From assembly GCF_016722765.1 (NCBI RefSeq), contig NZ_JAEQND010000004.1, forward strand, positions 186,001 through 250,000: a stretch of 64,000 nt of DNA, written 5' to 3'. The notes under the pieces were generated by a model. The model did not search any database. It saw nothing but the letters and a program-made list of their open reading frames with translations, and was not told the origin of the DNA. This document shows, in pieces, positions 42,129-51,509 of the stretch; position 1 is the first letter of the stretch; each line of letters begins with the position of its first letter. This stretch comes from Ramlibacter alkalitolerans (GTDB lineage Bacteria > Pseudomonadota > Gammaproteobacteria > Burkholderiales > Burkholderiaceae_C). The translations under genes were made by a program, and so were the position numbers.

Positions 42129-44017
42129 TGCCCCGGCAAAGACGCTTCCTGTTCGAGGTGCTGGCGGCGATCTGCCTGATCGCCGTGCCTTTCGTGCTGC
42201 CCTACCTGAACGCGGCGCCCAACACGGTCAACCGGATCCTCGTCTGGGGCCTGTTCGGCCTGGGCTTCGACATCCTGTTCGGGTACACCGGCCTGCTGTC
42301 GTTCGGCCAGTCCGCCTTCTTCGGCACCGGCGGCTTCGTCGCCGCCTACCTGCTCACGCGGGCCGGCTTCCCCAACGTGATGCTGGCGCTGGTGATCGGC
42401 ATGGCCGCGGCGGCGGTGGTCGGCTACCTGATCGGCCTGCTGGCGCTGCGCCGCACCGGCATCTACTTCGCGATGATCACGGTGGCCATCGCGGAGATCT
42501 TCTTCTTCGTCGAGTTCAACCCGCTGAGCGAGTGGACCGGCGGCGAGAACGGCCTGCCCGGCGTGCCCACGCCCAGCCTGAACCTGGGCTTCACCACCCT
42601 GCACTTCACCTCGGGCTGGTCGCTGTATCCCTTCCTCGCCTTCTGCTACTTCGTCGGCCTCGTGCTGGCACTGCGGGTGGTGCGCTCGCCGGTCGGCGCG
42701 GTGCTGGTGGCGATCCGCGAGAACCCGCTGCGCGCCGCCGCCGTCGGCCACAACGTCTGGGCCTACAAGCTCACGGCCTTCGTGATCGCCGCGGCCTACG
42801 CCGGCCTGGCGGGCGGCCTGCTGGGCGTGCTGCAAGGCTTCATGCCGCCGGACGCCTTCATGTTCGACACCTCCGGCCAGCTCGTGATCCAGACGGCCAT
42901 CGGTGGCCGCGGCACCCTCGTCGGCCCGCTCGTGGGCGCCGCCGTCTGGCTGTTCCTGCAGGACTTCCTGCAGGCCACGCTCAAGCTCGGTGCCGCCTGG
43001 AAGCTGGTGCTGGGCCTCGTGTTCGTGCTGCTGGTGTGCTTCCTGCGCCAGGGGATCATCGGCGGCATCAAGGGCCTGTTCGTGCGGGCGACCACCCGCG
43101 CGCCGGCCGCCGCCGAGGCCGGGAGCGCAGCGCCCCAGCTGACCGCCGAAGAGGAGCAACGCGCCGCCCACCAGCGGGTGCAGCGCGAGCAGCGCCAGGT
43201 CGCCGCCATGCCAGCCGTCCACCATGCCGACGCTTCCTTCCGCGGCCCCATCCTGCAGGCGACCGGACTCACCAAGCGCTTCGCCGGCGTCGTCGCCAAC
43301 GAAGGCATCGACTTCACGGTCCGCGCCGGCGAGCTGCGCGGGATCATCGGCCCCAACGGCGCGGGCAAGTCGACCTTCTTCAAGATGCTCACGTGCGAGA
43401 TCGCCCCGACCAAGGGCAAGATCGTGTTCGAGGGCCGCGACATCACCGGCCTGGGCGTGACGGACGTCTGCCAGCTCGGGCTCACCAAGAGCTACCAGGT
43501 CAACCAGCTGTTCAACCGCCTCACGGTGCGCCAGAACGTGGAGATCGCGGCGCTGGCGGAACTGCGCGGCAAGTTCAAGCTCGACCTGCTGCGCAGCGTG
43601 GCGAGCGTGCCGGGCCTGCAGGAGCAGGTGGAGCACACGCTGGCCCTGGTCAACCTCGGCGCCCGCGCGGACGCACCCGTTTCCGAACTGGCCTATGGCG
43701 AGAAGCGCCGGCTCGAAGTGGGCCTGGCGCTGGCCTCCTCGCCCTCGCTGCTGCTGCTCGACGAACCGCTGGCCGGCATGAGCCCCAGCGAGCGCGTCGA
43801 GACCGTCGCCCTGCTCAAGTCGATCGCCAAGGGCCGCACGATGATCATCATCGACCACGACATGGACGCCCTGTTCGAGCTGGCCGAGCGCATCACGGTG
43901 CTGCAGGAAGGGCGCCTGCTGGTGGAGGGCACGCCGCAGGAGATCAAGCGCAACCCGCAGGTCCAGGAAGCTTACCTGGGCGGCATCCACGAAGTCCTGC
44001 AGCATGAGCCTGCTTGA
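42128..44017 (+). CDS. Fused LivM permease - LivG ATPase
   Basis: Single polypeptide of 629 residues combining two normally separate subunits. Residues 1-315 are a LivM-type permease (GYTGLLSFGQSAFFGTGGFV, RENPLRAAAVGHNVWAYKL). Residues 316-370 form an Ala/Gln-rich linker (AEEEQRAAHQRVQREQRQV). Residues 372-629 are a LivG-type ATPase: Walker A GPNGAGKST (about 409-417), signature LAYGEKRRLEVGLAL, Walker B LLLLDEPLAGM and switch IIIDHDMD. An internal in-frame ATG (43208, residue 361) could in principle also give a free ATPase. Overlaps livF by 14 bp. Confidence 0.92.
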   Translation: MPRQRRFLFEVLAAICLIAVPFVLPYLNAAPNTVNRILVWGLFGLGFDILFGYTGLLSFGQSAFFGTGGFVAAYLLTRAGFPNVMLALVIGMAAAAVVGYLIGLLALRRTGIYFAMITVAIAEIFFFVEFNPLSEWTGGENGLPGVPTPSLNLGFTTLHFTSGWSLYPFLAFCYFVGLVLALRVVRSPVGAVLVAIRENPLRAAAVGHNVWAYKLTAFVIAAAYAGLAGGLLGVLQGFMPPDAFMFDTSGQLVIQTAIGGRGTLVGPLVGAAVWLFLQDFLQATLKLGAAWKLVLGLVFVLLVCFLRQGIIGGIKGLFVRATTRAPAAAEAGSAAPQLTAEEEQRAAHQRVQREQRQVAAMPAVHHADASFRGPILQATGLTKRFAGVVANEGIDFTVRAGELRGIIGPNGAGKSTFFKMLTCEIAPTKGKIVFEGRDITGLGVTDVCQLGLTKSYQVNQLFNRLTVRQNVEIAALAELRGKFKLDLLRSVASVPGLQEQVEHTLALVNLGARADAPVSELAYGEKRRLEVGLALASSPSLLLLDEPLAGMSPSERVETVALLKSIAKGRTMIIIDHDMDALFELAERITVLQEGRLLVEGTPQEIKRNPQVQEAYLGGIHEVLQHEPA

Positions 44018-44702
44018 AGTCCGCGGCCTGAACAGCTACTACGGCGATTCCCACATCCTCTTCGACGTGGGGCTGCACGTCGAGAAGAACGAGGTGGTGG
44101 CCCTGCTGGGGCGCAACGGCGCCGGCAAGAGCACCACCTTGAAGAGCCTGATGGGCGTGGTCACGCCGCGCACCGGTTCGGTGGTGCTGGACGGCGTCGA
44201 GCTGGCCGGCCGCAAGAGCCACGCGATCGCGCGCGCCGGCATGCAACTGGTGCACGAGGAGCGGCGCATCTTCGCCAGCCTCAGCGTGGAGGAGAACCTG
44301 GTGCTGGCCAGCCTCACCGCCCCGGACCGCTGGCCGCTGGAACGCGTGTACGCCATGTTCCCGCGCCTGAAGGAGCGCCGCGAAAGCCGCGGCACCGACC
44401 TCTCCGGCGGCGAGCAGCAGATGCTGGCGATCGGCCGCGCGCTGATCCGCCAACCGAAGATCGTCCTGCTCGACGAGCCGTTCGAAGGCCTGGCGCCGGT
44501 GATCGTGCGCGACCTGGTGGACGCCTGCCGCGAGCTCGCCGCCGCCGGCCAGACCATCGTGCTGGTGGAACAGAACCTGGCCGCGACGCTGGCGCTGGCC
44601 GACCGCGTCTACATCCTCAACAACGGCCACATCGTGCACGAAGGCTCGGCCGAAGCGATCCGCCGCAGCCCGGACATCGTCGAGCGGCACCTGGGCGTGT
44701 AG
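44004..44702 (+). CDS. livF: ABC transporter ATPase, LivF-like
   Basis: Cytoplasmic ATPase of 232 residues, second nucleotide-binding subunit of the transporter. Walker A GRNGAGKST (36-44), LivF-type HEERRIFASLSVEENL, signature LSGGEQQMLAIGRAL, Walker B IVLLDEPFEG and the switch region VLVEQN. Starts inside the end of the LivM-LivG gene, which implies coupled translation. Last gene of the operon. Confidence 0.95.
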   Translation: MSLLEVRGLNSYYGDSHILFDVGLHVEKNEVVALLGRNGAGKSTTLKSLMGVVTPRTGSVVLDGVELAGRKSHAIARAGMQLVHEERRIFASLSVEENLVLASLTAPDRWPLERVYAMFPRLKERRESRGTDLSGGEQQMLAIGRALIRQPKIVLLDEPFEGLAPVIVRDLVDACRELAAAGQTIVLVEQNLAATLALADRVYILNNGHIVHEGSAEAIRRSPDIVERHLGV

Positions 44703-44773
44703 CCGCGGCGGTCCCGCGCCGCCATCCGCATTCCCGTTGCCGGGGGCATTGATGTGGCGCGCACTGCCGCAAA

Positions 44774-46804
44774 ATGAGCGTCATGAGCAATCCCCTCCTC
44801 GATTTCAACGATCTTCCCCTGTGGGACCAGGTCCGGCCGGAGCACGTGGCGCCGGCCGTCGATGAACTGCTGGCCCAGGCCGACCAGGCGCTGGCCAAGG
44901 TGACCGAGCCCGATTTCCCGGCCGACTGGAACGGCATGGCGCGCGTGCTCGACGTCGCCACCGAGCGGCTCGGCCGCGCCTGGGGCATGGTCGGCCACCT
45001 CAATGCCGTCGCCGACACGCCGGAGTTGCGCGCGGCGTACAACGAGGCCCTGCCCCGCGTCACCGAGTTCTGGACCCGCCTGGGGTCCAACGAGAAGCTG
45101 TACGCGAAGTACAAGGCGATCGATGCGGCCAAGCTCACCAGGGAGCAGCAGCAGGCGCTCAAGAACGCGATCCGCAACTTCGTGCTCTCCGGCGCCGAAC
45201 TGACCGGCGCCGCCAAGGAGCGCTTCGCGCAGATCCAGGAACGCTCCGCCGAGCTGTCGCAGAAATTCAGCGAGAACGCGCTCGACGCCACCGATGCCTT
45301 CTCCTACTACGCCAGCGAGGAGGAGCTCGATGGCGTGCCGCAGGACGTGGTGCAGGCCGCCCGCGCGGCCGCCGAAGCGGAAGGCAAGCCGGGCTACAAG
45401 CTCACGCTGAAGATGCCCAGCTACCTGCCGGTCATGCAGTTCGGCCACGACACGCAGCTGCGCGAGCGCCTCTATCGCGCCTACGTCACGCGCGCGAGCG
45501 ACCAGGGCGACCCGAAATTCGACAACAGCGCGCTGGTGCGCGAGATCCTCGCGCTGCGGCGCGAGGAAGCGCAGCTCCTCGGCTACAGGAACTTCGGCGA
45601 GGTGTCGCTGGTGCCGAAGATGGCCGAATCGCCGGCGCAGGTGGTGCAGTTCCTGCGCGACCTCGCGCGCCGGGCCAGGCCGTATGCGCAGAAGGACGTG
45701 GACGACATGCGCAGCTTCGCCGCCGGCAAGCTCGGCATCAGCGACCCTCAGGCCTGGGACTGGCCCTACATCGGCGAGAAGCTCAAGGAGGAGCGCTACG
45801 CCTTCAGCGAGCAGGAGGTCAAGCAGTACTTCACCGCGCCCAAGGTGCTGGCGGGCCTGTTCAAGATCGTCGAGACGCTGTTCGAGGTGCAGATCCGGCG
45901 CGACTCGGCGCCCGTGTGGCACCCCGGCGTGGAGTTCTACCGCATCGAACGCGGCGACCAGCTGCTGGGCCAGTTCTACCTCGATCCCGCCGCCCGTACC
46001 GGCAAGCGGGGCGGCGCCTGGATGGACGACGTGCGCGCCCGCTGGCTGCGCCCGGACACCGGCGGCCTGCAGACCCCGGTCGCCCACCTGGTGTGCAACT
46101 TCGCCGAGGGCGTGGAAGGCCGCCCGGCCCTGCTCACGCACGACGACGTGATCACCCTGTTCCACGAGTCCGGCCACGGGCTGCACCACATGCTCACGCA
46201 GGTGAACGAGCGCGACGTCTCGGGCATCAGCGGCGTGGAATGGGACGCGGTGGAGCTCCCCAGCCAGTTCATGGAGAACTTCTGCTGGGAATGGGGCGTG
46301 CTGAAGCACATGACGGCGCACGTGGACACCGGCGAGCCGCTGCCGCGCGAGCTGTTCGACAAGATGCTGGCGGCCAAGAACTTCCAGAGCGGGTTGGGCA
46401 CCCTGCGCCAGATCGAGTTCGCGCTGTTCGACATGCTGTTGCACACGGACCACGATCCGGCCGCCGACTTCATGCCGCTGTTGCAACAAGTGCGTGAAGA
46501 AGTCTCGGTGCTGCATCCGCCCGCGTTCAACCGCATGGCGCACACTTTCAGCCACGTGTTCGCGGGCGGGTACGCGGCGGGCTACTACAGCTACAAGTGG
46601 GCCGAAGTCCTCAGCGCCGACGCCTATGCGGCCTTCGAGGAAACCGCCGGTGACGACGGCATGCCCAGCGTGCGCACCGGCCGCAAGTACCGGCAGGCGA
46701 TCCTGGAGGCGGGCGGCAGCCGCCCGGCCATGGAGTCCTTCAAGGCCTTCCGCGGCCGCGAACCGACGCTCGATGCCTTGTTGCGCCACCAGGGAATGGC
46801 CTGA
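44774..46804 (+). CDS. prlC: M3-family zinc metallopeptidase, oligopeptidase A type
   Basis: Cytoplasmic peptidase of about 676 residues that degrades peptides, including signal peptides and other oligopeptides. The zinc motif HESGH (H464, E465, H468; LFHESGHGLHHMLT) is intact, and the third ligand lies in GVEWDAVELPSQ. The large helical fold and AGGYAAGYYSYKWAEVLSAD near the C-terminus are typical. ATG 44774 and 44783 (MSNPLL) are both possible starts; the first is used. Stands alone between the transporter and a small redox protein gene. Confidence 0.93.
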   Translation: MSVMSNPLLDFNDLPLWDQVRPEHVAPAVDELLAQADQALAKVTEPDFPADWNGMARVLDVATERLGRAWGMVGHLNAVADTPELRAAYNEALPRVTEFWTRLGSNEKLYAKYKAIDAAKLTREQQQALKNAIRNFVLSGAELTGAAKERFAQIQERSAELSQKFSENALDATDAFSYYASEEELDGVPQDVVQAARAAAEAEGKPGYKLTLKMPSYLPVMQFGHDTQLRERLYRAYVTRASDQGDPKFDNSALVREILALRREEAQLLGYRNFGEVSLVPKMAESPAQVVQFLRDLARRARPYAQKDVDDMRSFAAGKLGISDPQAWDWPYIGEKLKEERYAFSEQEVKQYFTAPKVLAGLFKIVETLFEVQIRRDSAPVWHPGVEFYRIERGDQLLGQFYLDPAARTGKRGGAWMDDVRARWLRPDTGGLQTPVAHLVCNFAEGVEGRPALLTHDDVITLFHESGHGLHHMLTQVNERDVSGISGVEWDAVELPSQFMENFCWEWGVLKHMTAHVDTGEPLPRELFDKMLAAKNFQSGLGTLRQIEFALFDMLLHTDHDPAADFMPLLQQVREEVSVLHPPAFNRMAHTFSHVFAGGYAAGYYSYKWAEVLSADAYAAFEETAGDDGMPSVRTGRKYRQAILEAGGSRPAMESFKAFRGREPTLDALLRHQGMA

Positions 46805-46835
46805 GACAATCAGCCCAACAGCAGGAATTGCAAGG

Positions 46836-47507
46836 ATGTCGATGTCTTCTGTCCGTCTGGCGGCGCTCGCCGCCGCCCTGGCCTGCGCGTCGCTGTGGGG
46901 CACGGCGGCCCACGCGCAGGTCTATCGCATCGTGGGACCCGACGGCCGCGTGACCTTCTCCGACCGGCCGCCGCCCGATGCCAATGCCACGCCGGCGCCC
47001 TCCCTGCCGCTGCCGGCATCGACCGGTTCCGCTGCCACGGCAACGCTCCCGTTCGAGCTGCGCAACGCCGCCACCCGTTTCCCGGTGACGCTCTACACCG
47101 GCAAGGAGTGCGGCCCGTGCGAAGCGGCGCGCAGTTTCCTCGCGAACCGCGGCATCCCGTTCACAGAGAAGACGGTCAGCACCGATGCCGACGCGCGTGC
47201 CGTGCGCAACCTGAGCGGCGCCAACAGCCTGCCCTTCGCCACCGTCGGCGGCCAGCACCTGGTCGGCTTCTCCGACTCGGAATGGGCGCAGTACATGGAC
47301 GCGGCCGGCTACCCGCGCACTTCGCAGTTGCCGCCCGGGTACCGCAACGCGCCGGCCACGCCGGTCGTCGCCGTGGAGCCGGTACGACGCGCCGAGCCCG
47401 CCGCCGCCGCCCAGGCACCCGCCCCCGCGCGGGCCCAGGCACCGCAGGCGCCGCTGCCGCTGCCTAGCGATCCTTCGCCTTCGAACCCGCTCGGGCTGCG
47501 CTTCTAG
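46836..47507 (+). CDS. Exported DUF4124-glutaredoxin fusion
   Basis: Periplasmic protein of 223 residues. A signal peptide (LAALAAALACASLWGTAAHA) leads to a DUF4124 segment (QVYRIVGPDGRVTFSDRPPP), then a glutaredoxin-like thioredoxin fold with CGPC (TLYTGKECGPCEAARSFLAN) and the cis-proline loop NSLPFATVGG, and finally a Pro/Ala-rich tail. It may reduce or isomerise disulfides in envelope proteins. ATG 46836 and 46842 are both usable. Convergent with rpiA; the 118-bp gap holds GC-rich palindromic sequence. Confidence 0.87.
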   Translation: MSMSSVRLAALAAALACASLWGTAAHAQVYRIVGPDGRVTFSDRPPPDANATPAPSLPLPASTGSAATATLPFELRNAATRFPVTLYTGKECGPCEAARSFLANRGIPFTEKTVSTDADARAVRNLSGANSLPFATVGGQHLVGFSDSEWAQYMDAAGYPRTSQLPPGYRNAPATPVVAVEPVRRAEPAAAAQAPAPARAQAPQAPLPLPSDPSPSNPLGLRF

Positions 47508-47625
47508 CCTGGTGTTCGACTCCTGACGGTACGAATGCAGCCCGCGGAAGCGGACGGGGAGCAGCGTCGCCTCCGATCCGGCCCGGACCGAAGGCAAAGA
47601 GCGCAGCGCGGCACCGCAACGGATC

Positions 47626-48297
47626 CTAGAAGTTCAGCACCTGCACGCCGCCGCTCGTTCCCAGCAGGCACACGGCGGCTTTCTGCTGCGCGAACACGCC
47701 CACCGTCACGACGCCGGGCCACTGGTTCACCTCGGTCTCGAAGGCGAGCGGGTCGCGGATGGCCAGCCCCGTCACGTCGAGGATGTGCTGGCCGTTGTCG
47801 GTCACCAGCGGCTGGCCGTCCTTCAGGCGCACGCGGGCGGTGCCGCCCAGGGCGGCGAACTGGCGCACGATGCGCTGCGTGGCCATGGGGACGATCTCCA
47901 CCGGCAGCGGAAACTTCCCCAGCATGTCGACGCGCTTGGAGTCGTCGGCGATGCAGACGAAGCGGCGCGACTGCGCCGCCACGATCTTCTCGCGCGTGAG
48001 CGCGGCGCCGCCGCCCTTGATCATGCAGCCCCGGCCATCGATCTCGTCGGCGCCGTCGATGTACACGGCGAGGTCCTCCACCTCGTTGGCGTCGAACACG
48101 CGGATGCCGATCGCGCGCAGCCGCTCCGTGGAGGCCACCGAGCTCGAGACGGCGCCGCGGATCTGGTCCTTCATCGTCGCCAGCGCCTCGATGAACCTGT
48201 TCACCGTGGAGCCCGTGCCCACGCCCACCACTTCGCCGAGCGGCACGTAGTTGAGGGCGGCGCGCCCCACCAAGGTCTTGAGTTCATCCTGCGTCAC
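47626..48297 (-). CDS. rpiA: Ribose-5-phosphate isomerase A
   Basis: Cytoplasmic enzyme of 223 residues of the non-oxidative pentose phosphate pathway, interconverting ribose 5-phosphate and ribulose 5-phosphate. Family motifs are [16 protein letters not shown] (phosphate loop), [26 protein letters not shown] (catalytic Asp/Glu) and [16 protein letters not shown] (lysine). Full length. Divergent from pyrD with 40 bp between starts. Confidence 0.97.
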   Translation of the reverse strand: MTQDELKTLVGRAALNYVPLGEVVGVGTGSTVNRFIEALATMKDQIRGAVSSSVASTERLRAIGIRVFDANEVEDLAVYIDGADEIDGRGCMIKGGGAALTREKIVAAQSRRFVCIADDSKRVDMLGKFPLPVEIVPMATQRIVRQFAALGGTARVRLKDGQPLVTDNGQHILDVTGLAIRDPLAFETEVNQWPGVVTVGVFAQQKAAVCLLGTSGGVQVLNF

Positions 48298-48337
48298 GCG
48301 ACAATCCCCGGTTTGGTCTGGAAACCGGAATTATCGG

Positions 48338-49408
48338 ATGTCGCTGCTGCCCTACGCCCTGGCCCGCCCCTTCCTCTTCGGGCTCGATGCCGAAGCCGCG
48401 CACGAACTCACCCTGGGCACGCTGGCGCGCCTGCACGGCACGCCGCTGCAATGGGCCTGGCGCAACCGCTTCGTGCCCGATGCGATCGAGCTCGCGGGCC
48501 TGCGCTTTCCGAACCGCATCGGCCTGGCCGCCGGCCTGGACAAGAACGCGCGCTGCATCGACGCGCTCGGTGCGATGGGCTTCGGCTTCGTCGAGGTCGG
48601 CACCGTCACGCCGAAGCCGCAGGCGGGCAATCCGAAGCCGCGCCTGTTCCGCCTGCGCGAGGCCGACGCGCTGATCAACCGCCTGGGCTTCAACAACGAC
48701 GGCCTCGACGCCTTCGCCGCCAACGTGCAGCGCTCGCACTTCCGTGCGCAGGGCCGCCTGCTCGGACTGAACATCGGCAAGAACGCGGTGACGCCCATCG
48801 AGCAGGCCACCGGCGATTACCTCACCGGCCTGTCCGGCGTGTACCCGCACGCTGACTACGTGACGGTGAACATCTCCAGCCCGAACACGAAGAACCTGCG
48901 CGCGCTGCAAGGTGACGAGGCGCTCGACGCCCTGCTGGCGGCGCTGGCCGCGCGCCGGGAGGAACTCGCGATCCAGCACGGGCGGCGCGTGCCGCTGTTC
49001 GTGAAGATCGCGCCCGACCTCGACGAAGCGCAGGTGGACGTGATCGCGGCCACGCTGCGCCGCCACGGCATGGACGGCGTCATCGCCACCAACACCACCA
49101 TCTCGCGCGATCAGGTGCAGGGGCTCGCCCATGCGCAGGAAACCGGCGGCCTGAGCGGCGCGCCGCTGCTCGCAGCCAGCAACCGCGTGATCACGCAGCT
49201 GCGCGCGGCGCTGGGCGCCGGCTATCCGATCATCGGTGTAGGCGGTGTGATGAGCGCCGACGACGCGGTGGCGAAGCTGCGCGCCGGCGCGGACGTGGTG
49301 CAGATCTACACCGGACTGATCTATCGCGGCCCGGCGCTGGTCGACCGGATCGCCCGCGCCTTCGCGGCGCAGCGCACGACGCGGACTGGCGGTGAGCGCA
49401 CGATGTAG
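48338..49408 (+). CDS. pyrD: Dihydroorotate dehydrogenase (quinone), class 2
   Basis: Membrane-associated flavoenzyme of 356 residues that oxidises dihydroorotate to orotate in pyrimidine synthesis, with electrons going to quinone. The amphipathic N-terminal extension ([20 protein letters not shown]) defines class 2. Active-site and FMN regions are [42 protein letters not shown] (catalytic serine) and [12 protein letters not shown]. The stop TAG (49406-49408) lies inside a palindromic repeat, and the last ten residues come from repeat-like DNA. Confidence 0.96.
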   Translation: MSLLPYALARPFLFGLDAEAAHELTLGTLARLHGTPLQWAWRNRFVPDAIELAGLRFPNRIGLAAGLDKNARCIDALGAMGFGFVEVGTVTPKPQAGNPKPRLFRLREADALINRLGFNNDGLDAFAANVQRSHFRAQGRLLGLNIGKNAVTPIEQATGDYLTGLSGVYPHADYVTVNISSPNTKNLRALQGDEALDALLAALAARREELAIQHGRRVPLFVKIAPDLDEAQVDVIAATLRRHGMDGVIATNTTISRDQVQGLAHAQETGGLSGAPLLAASNRVITQLRAALGAGYPIIGVGGVMSADDAVAKLRAGADVVQIYTGLIYRGPALVDRIARAFAAQRTTRTGGERTM

Positions 49409-49477
49409 GCTGGCGGTGAGCGCCGAAGGCCGAACCCCAGCGCTGGGGTTCGCGCAGCTCACCACCAGCCTACGAGC
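49405..49477. repeat. Palindromic repeat with AACCCCAGCGCTGGGGTT core (family 6)
   Basis: Arms TGTAGGCTGGCGGTGAGC and GCTCACCACCAGCCTACG around a perfect 18-bp palindrome. The first bases form the pyrD stop codon. A TGGCGGTGAGCGC unit also occurs 25 bp earlier, inside pyrD. A half copy is at 28262-28301. Confidence 0.8.
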
Positions 49478-49510
49478 GGAGCCCACCAAACGCGCAGGAC
49501 GACTCCGGCT

Positions 49511-50626
49511 TCAACCGATCTGGCCAGCAACCACTTCCGCAATCGCCAGCGCGCTCGTCAGCCCCGGCGATTCGATGCCGAACAGGTTGACCAGGCCCGC
49601 CACGCCGTGCAGCGCCGGGCCGTCGATGCGGAAATCCGGAGCCTTCTCGTGCGGGCCATGGATCTTGGGCCGCACGCCGCTGTAGCTGGGCGCCAGCACG
49701 CCATCCGGCAAGGCCGGCCAGTAGCGCCGCACTTCCGCATAGAAGGCGTCGGCGCGCGCCGGATCGACGCGGTAGTCGATCTGTTCCGGCGCGGCGACGG
49801 CTAGCCATTCGATGTCGGGACCGAACTTGGCCTGGCCGCCCAGGTCCAGCGTGAGGTGCGTGCCCAGGTGCGCATCGCCCGGCGCCGGGTAGATCAGGTG
49901 CCTGAACGGGGCCCGGCCACTGAGCGCGTAGTAGTTGCCCTTGGCGAACCATTCGCGCGGCACGAAGCGCGCGTCCAGGCCCTCGAAGCGGCGCGCCAGT
50001 GCGCAGGCATGCAGCGAGGCCGCGTTCACGAGGATGTCGCAGGCGAGTTCGGAGCCGTCGGCGAAGCGCAGCACGTGCGGCTCGCCGGCGCGCGGCGCCA
50101 GGCGCGCAGCCACCGCTTCGCTGCCCAGGGCGACCATGCCGCCCGCGCGTTCCAGGTCGCCCTGCAGCGCCAGCATCAGGCCGTGGCTGTCGACGATGCC
50201 GGTGGTGGGCGAGTGCAGCGCCGCGATGCATTGCAGCGCCGGCTCCAGCGCCCGCGCCTGAACGCCTTCGAGCCATTCGGCGGGCACGCCATTGGCGGCG
50301 GCGCGGTCCTGGAGCCCACGCAAGGCGCGCACTTCGCCTTCGTCGTTGGCCACCGTGAGCTTGCCGCAGCGCCGGTGTTCCACGCCGTGCGAGGCGCACA
50401 GCGCATAGAGCAGTTCCTTGCCCCGCACGCACAGGCGCGCCTTGAGCGAGCCGGGCGGGTAGTACAGGCCGGCGTGGATCACCTCGCTGTTGCGCGAGCT
50501 CACGCCCTGGCCGATGGCGGGCTGCGCCTCGGCGACGATGGTCTCGTAGCCCGCCTGCGCCAGCGCGCGGCCGACCGCGAGGCCGACGACGCCGGCGCCG
50601 ATCACGACGGCCTGGACGCGATCCAT
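49511..50626 (-). CDS. FAD-dependent L-2-hydroxyglutarate oxidase-like protein
   Basis: Flavoprotein of 371 residues in the DAO/LhgO family. It starts with the FAD motif [20 protein letters not shown] and carries [20 protein letters not shown] and [16 protein letters not shown] typical of L-2-hydroxyglutarate oxidases. It probably oxidises a 2-hydroxy acid and feeds electrons to oxygen or the quinone pool. Its ATG overlaps the stop of the upstream N-formylglutamate amidohydrolase-like gene (ATGA), so both may serve glutamate-related catabolism. Substrate is inferred. Confidence 0.85.
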   Translation of the reverse strand: MDRVQAVVIGAGVVGLAVGRALAQAGYETIVAEAQPAIGQGVSSRNSEVIHAGLYYPPGSLKARLCVRGKELLYALCASHGVEHRRCGKLTVANDEGEVRALRGLQDRAAANGVPAEWLEGVQARALEPALQCIAALHSPTTGIVDSHGLMLALQGDLERAGGMVALGSEAVAARLAPRAGEPHVLRFADGSELACDILVNAASLHACALARRFEGLDARFVPREWFAKGNYYALSGRAPFRHLIYPAPGDAHLGTHLTLDLGGQAKFGPDIEWLAVAAPEQIDYRVDPARADAFYAEVRRYWPALPDGVLAPSYSGVRPKIHGPHEKAPDFRIDGPALHGVAGLVNLFGIESPGLTSALAIAEVVAGQIG

Positions 50627-51477
50627 CAGGCCAGCTTGCGCGGATCGGTGGCGAGCAGTTGCTGCACCAGTTCCTGCAGGTGCCCCTTCAGGCGGGCGAA
50701 GCCCTCGTGCGGTGCCAGCGTCTCTTCATCCATGTACAACTTGCGATTGACTTCGACCTGGATGCTGTGCCGCTGCGCCGCCGGGTCGCCGTAGCGCCGC
50801 ACCAGTTCCACGCCCTTGTACGGATGGTTGTAGGCCACCGAGTAGCCCAGGCCGCGCAGCACCTCGCAGACGCGCTGCGAAAGCGCGGGCGAGGCCGTGC
50901 TGCCGTCGCGGTCGCCGATCACGAAGTCGGCGTGGACCAGGCCGGGGAAGTCGGTCGAATAGGCCGAGGAGATGGCCGGCATCGAATGGCAGTTCAGGTG
51001 GATGCTGTAGCCGTGGCGCGCATGGGCCGCCGCGATGGCAGCGGCCACGGCCTGGTGGTAGGGCTGCCAGCAGCGCTCGATGCGCCCGCGCACCTCCTCG
51101 GCGCGCAGCTTGCGGTCGTAGAGCGGCTCGCCTTCGTCCGTGCAGCGCCAGATCAGCCCCTTGCCGAGGCGGACCTTGGCGAGCGCGACGGGTTCGGTGG
51201 CGGTGGCGCCATCCCAGCCGTCCTCGATCATGTCGACGTCGATTTCGGTGACGTTGCGGTTGGCATCGAGGTAGCTGCGCGGGAACAGCGCCTCGACCCA
51301 GGCCACGCCGAGGGCGGGCGCGAAGTCGTAGAGCTTTTCCACGTGCGTGTCCTCGGCCCGGCGCAGCACGTGCAGCGGCAGGCGGGAGCGGAAGTCTTCG
51401 GGATAGTTCACGCCGCTGTGCGGCGAATCGAGCACCAGGGAGGCGCTGCCCGCGAGGGTTCGGACGAGCGAAGTCAT
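50626..51477 (-). CDS. N-formylglutamate amidohydrolase family protein
   Basis: Cytoplasmic zinc hydrolase of 283 residues in the HutG/N-formylglutamate deformylase family. Visible motifs are [16 protein letters not shown] (metal ligands), [37 protein letters not shown] and [11 protein letters not shown]. In histidine degradation this enzyme releases glutamate and formate. No other hut genes are present, so another N-acyl amino acid could be the substrate. First of a two-gene unit with the oxidase. Confidence 0.88.
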   Translation of the reverse strand: MTSLVRTLAGSASLVLDSPHSGVNYPEDFRSRLPLHVLRRAEDTHVEKLYDFAPALGVAWVEALFPRSYLDANRNVTEIDVDMIEDGWDGATATEPVALAKVRLGKGLIWRCTDEGEPLYDRKLRAEEVRGRIERCWQPYHQAVAAAIAAAHARHGYSIHLNCHSMPAISSAYSTDFPGLVHADFVIGDRDGSTASPALSQRVCEVLRGLGYSVAYNHPYKGVELVRRYGDPAAQRHSIQVEVNRKLYMDEETLAPHEGFARLKGHLQELVQQLLATDPRKLA

Positions 51478-51509
51478 CCCCCGATTGTCGCGCAGCGGAA
51501 GATCGGGCT

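Noticed and set aside
47508..47625. A further family 4 copy between the DUF4124-glutaredoxin gene and rpiA
   Set aside because: The gap is convergent and palindrome-rich, but the invariant GGAGGCGCGGGCGCGGC core is missing, so it belongs to something else or is a local hairpin.
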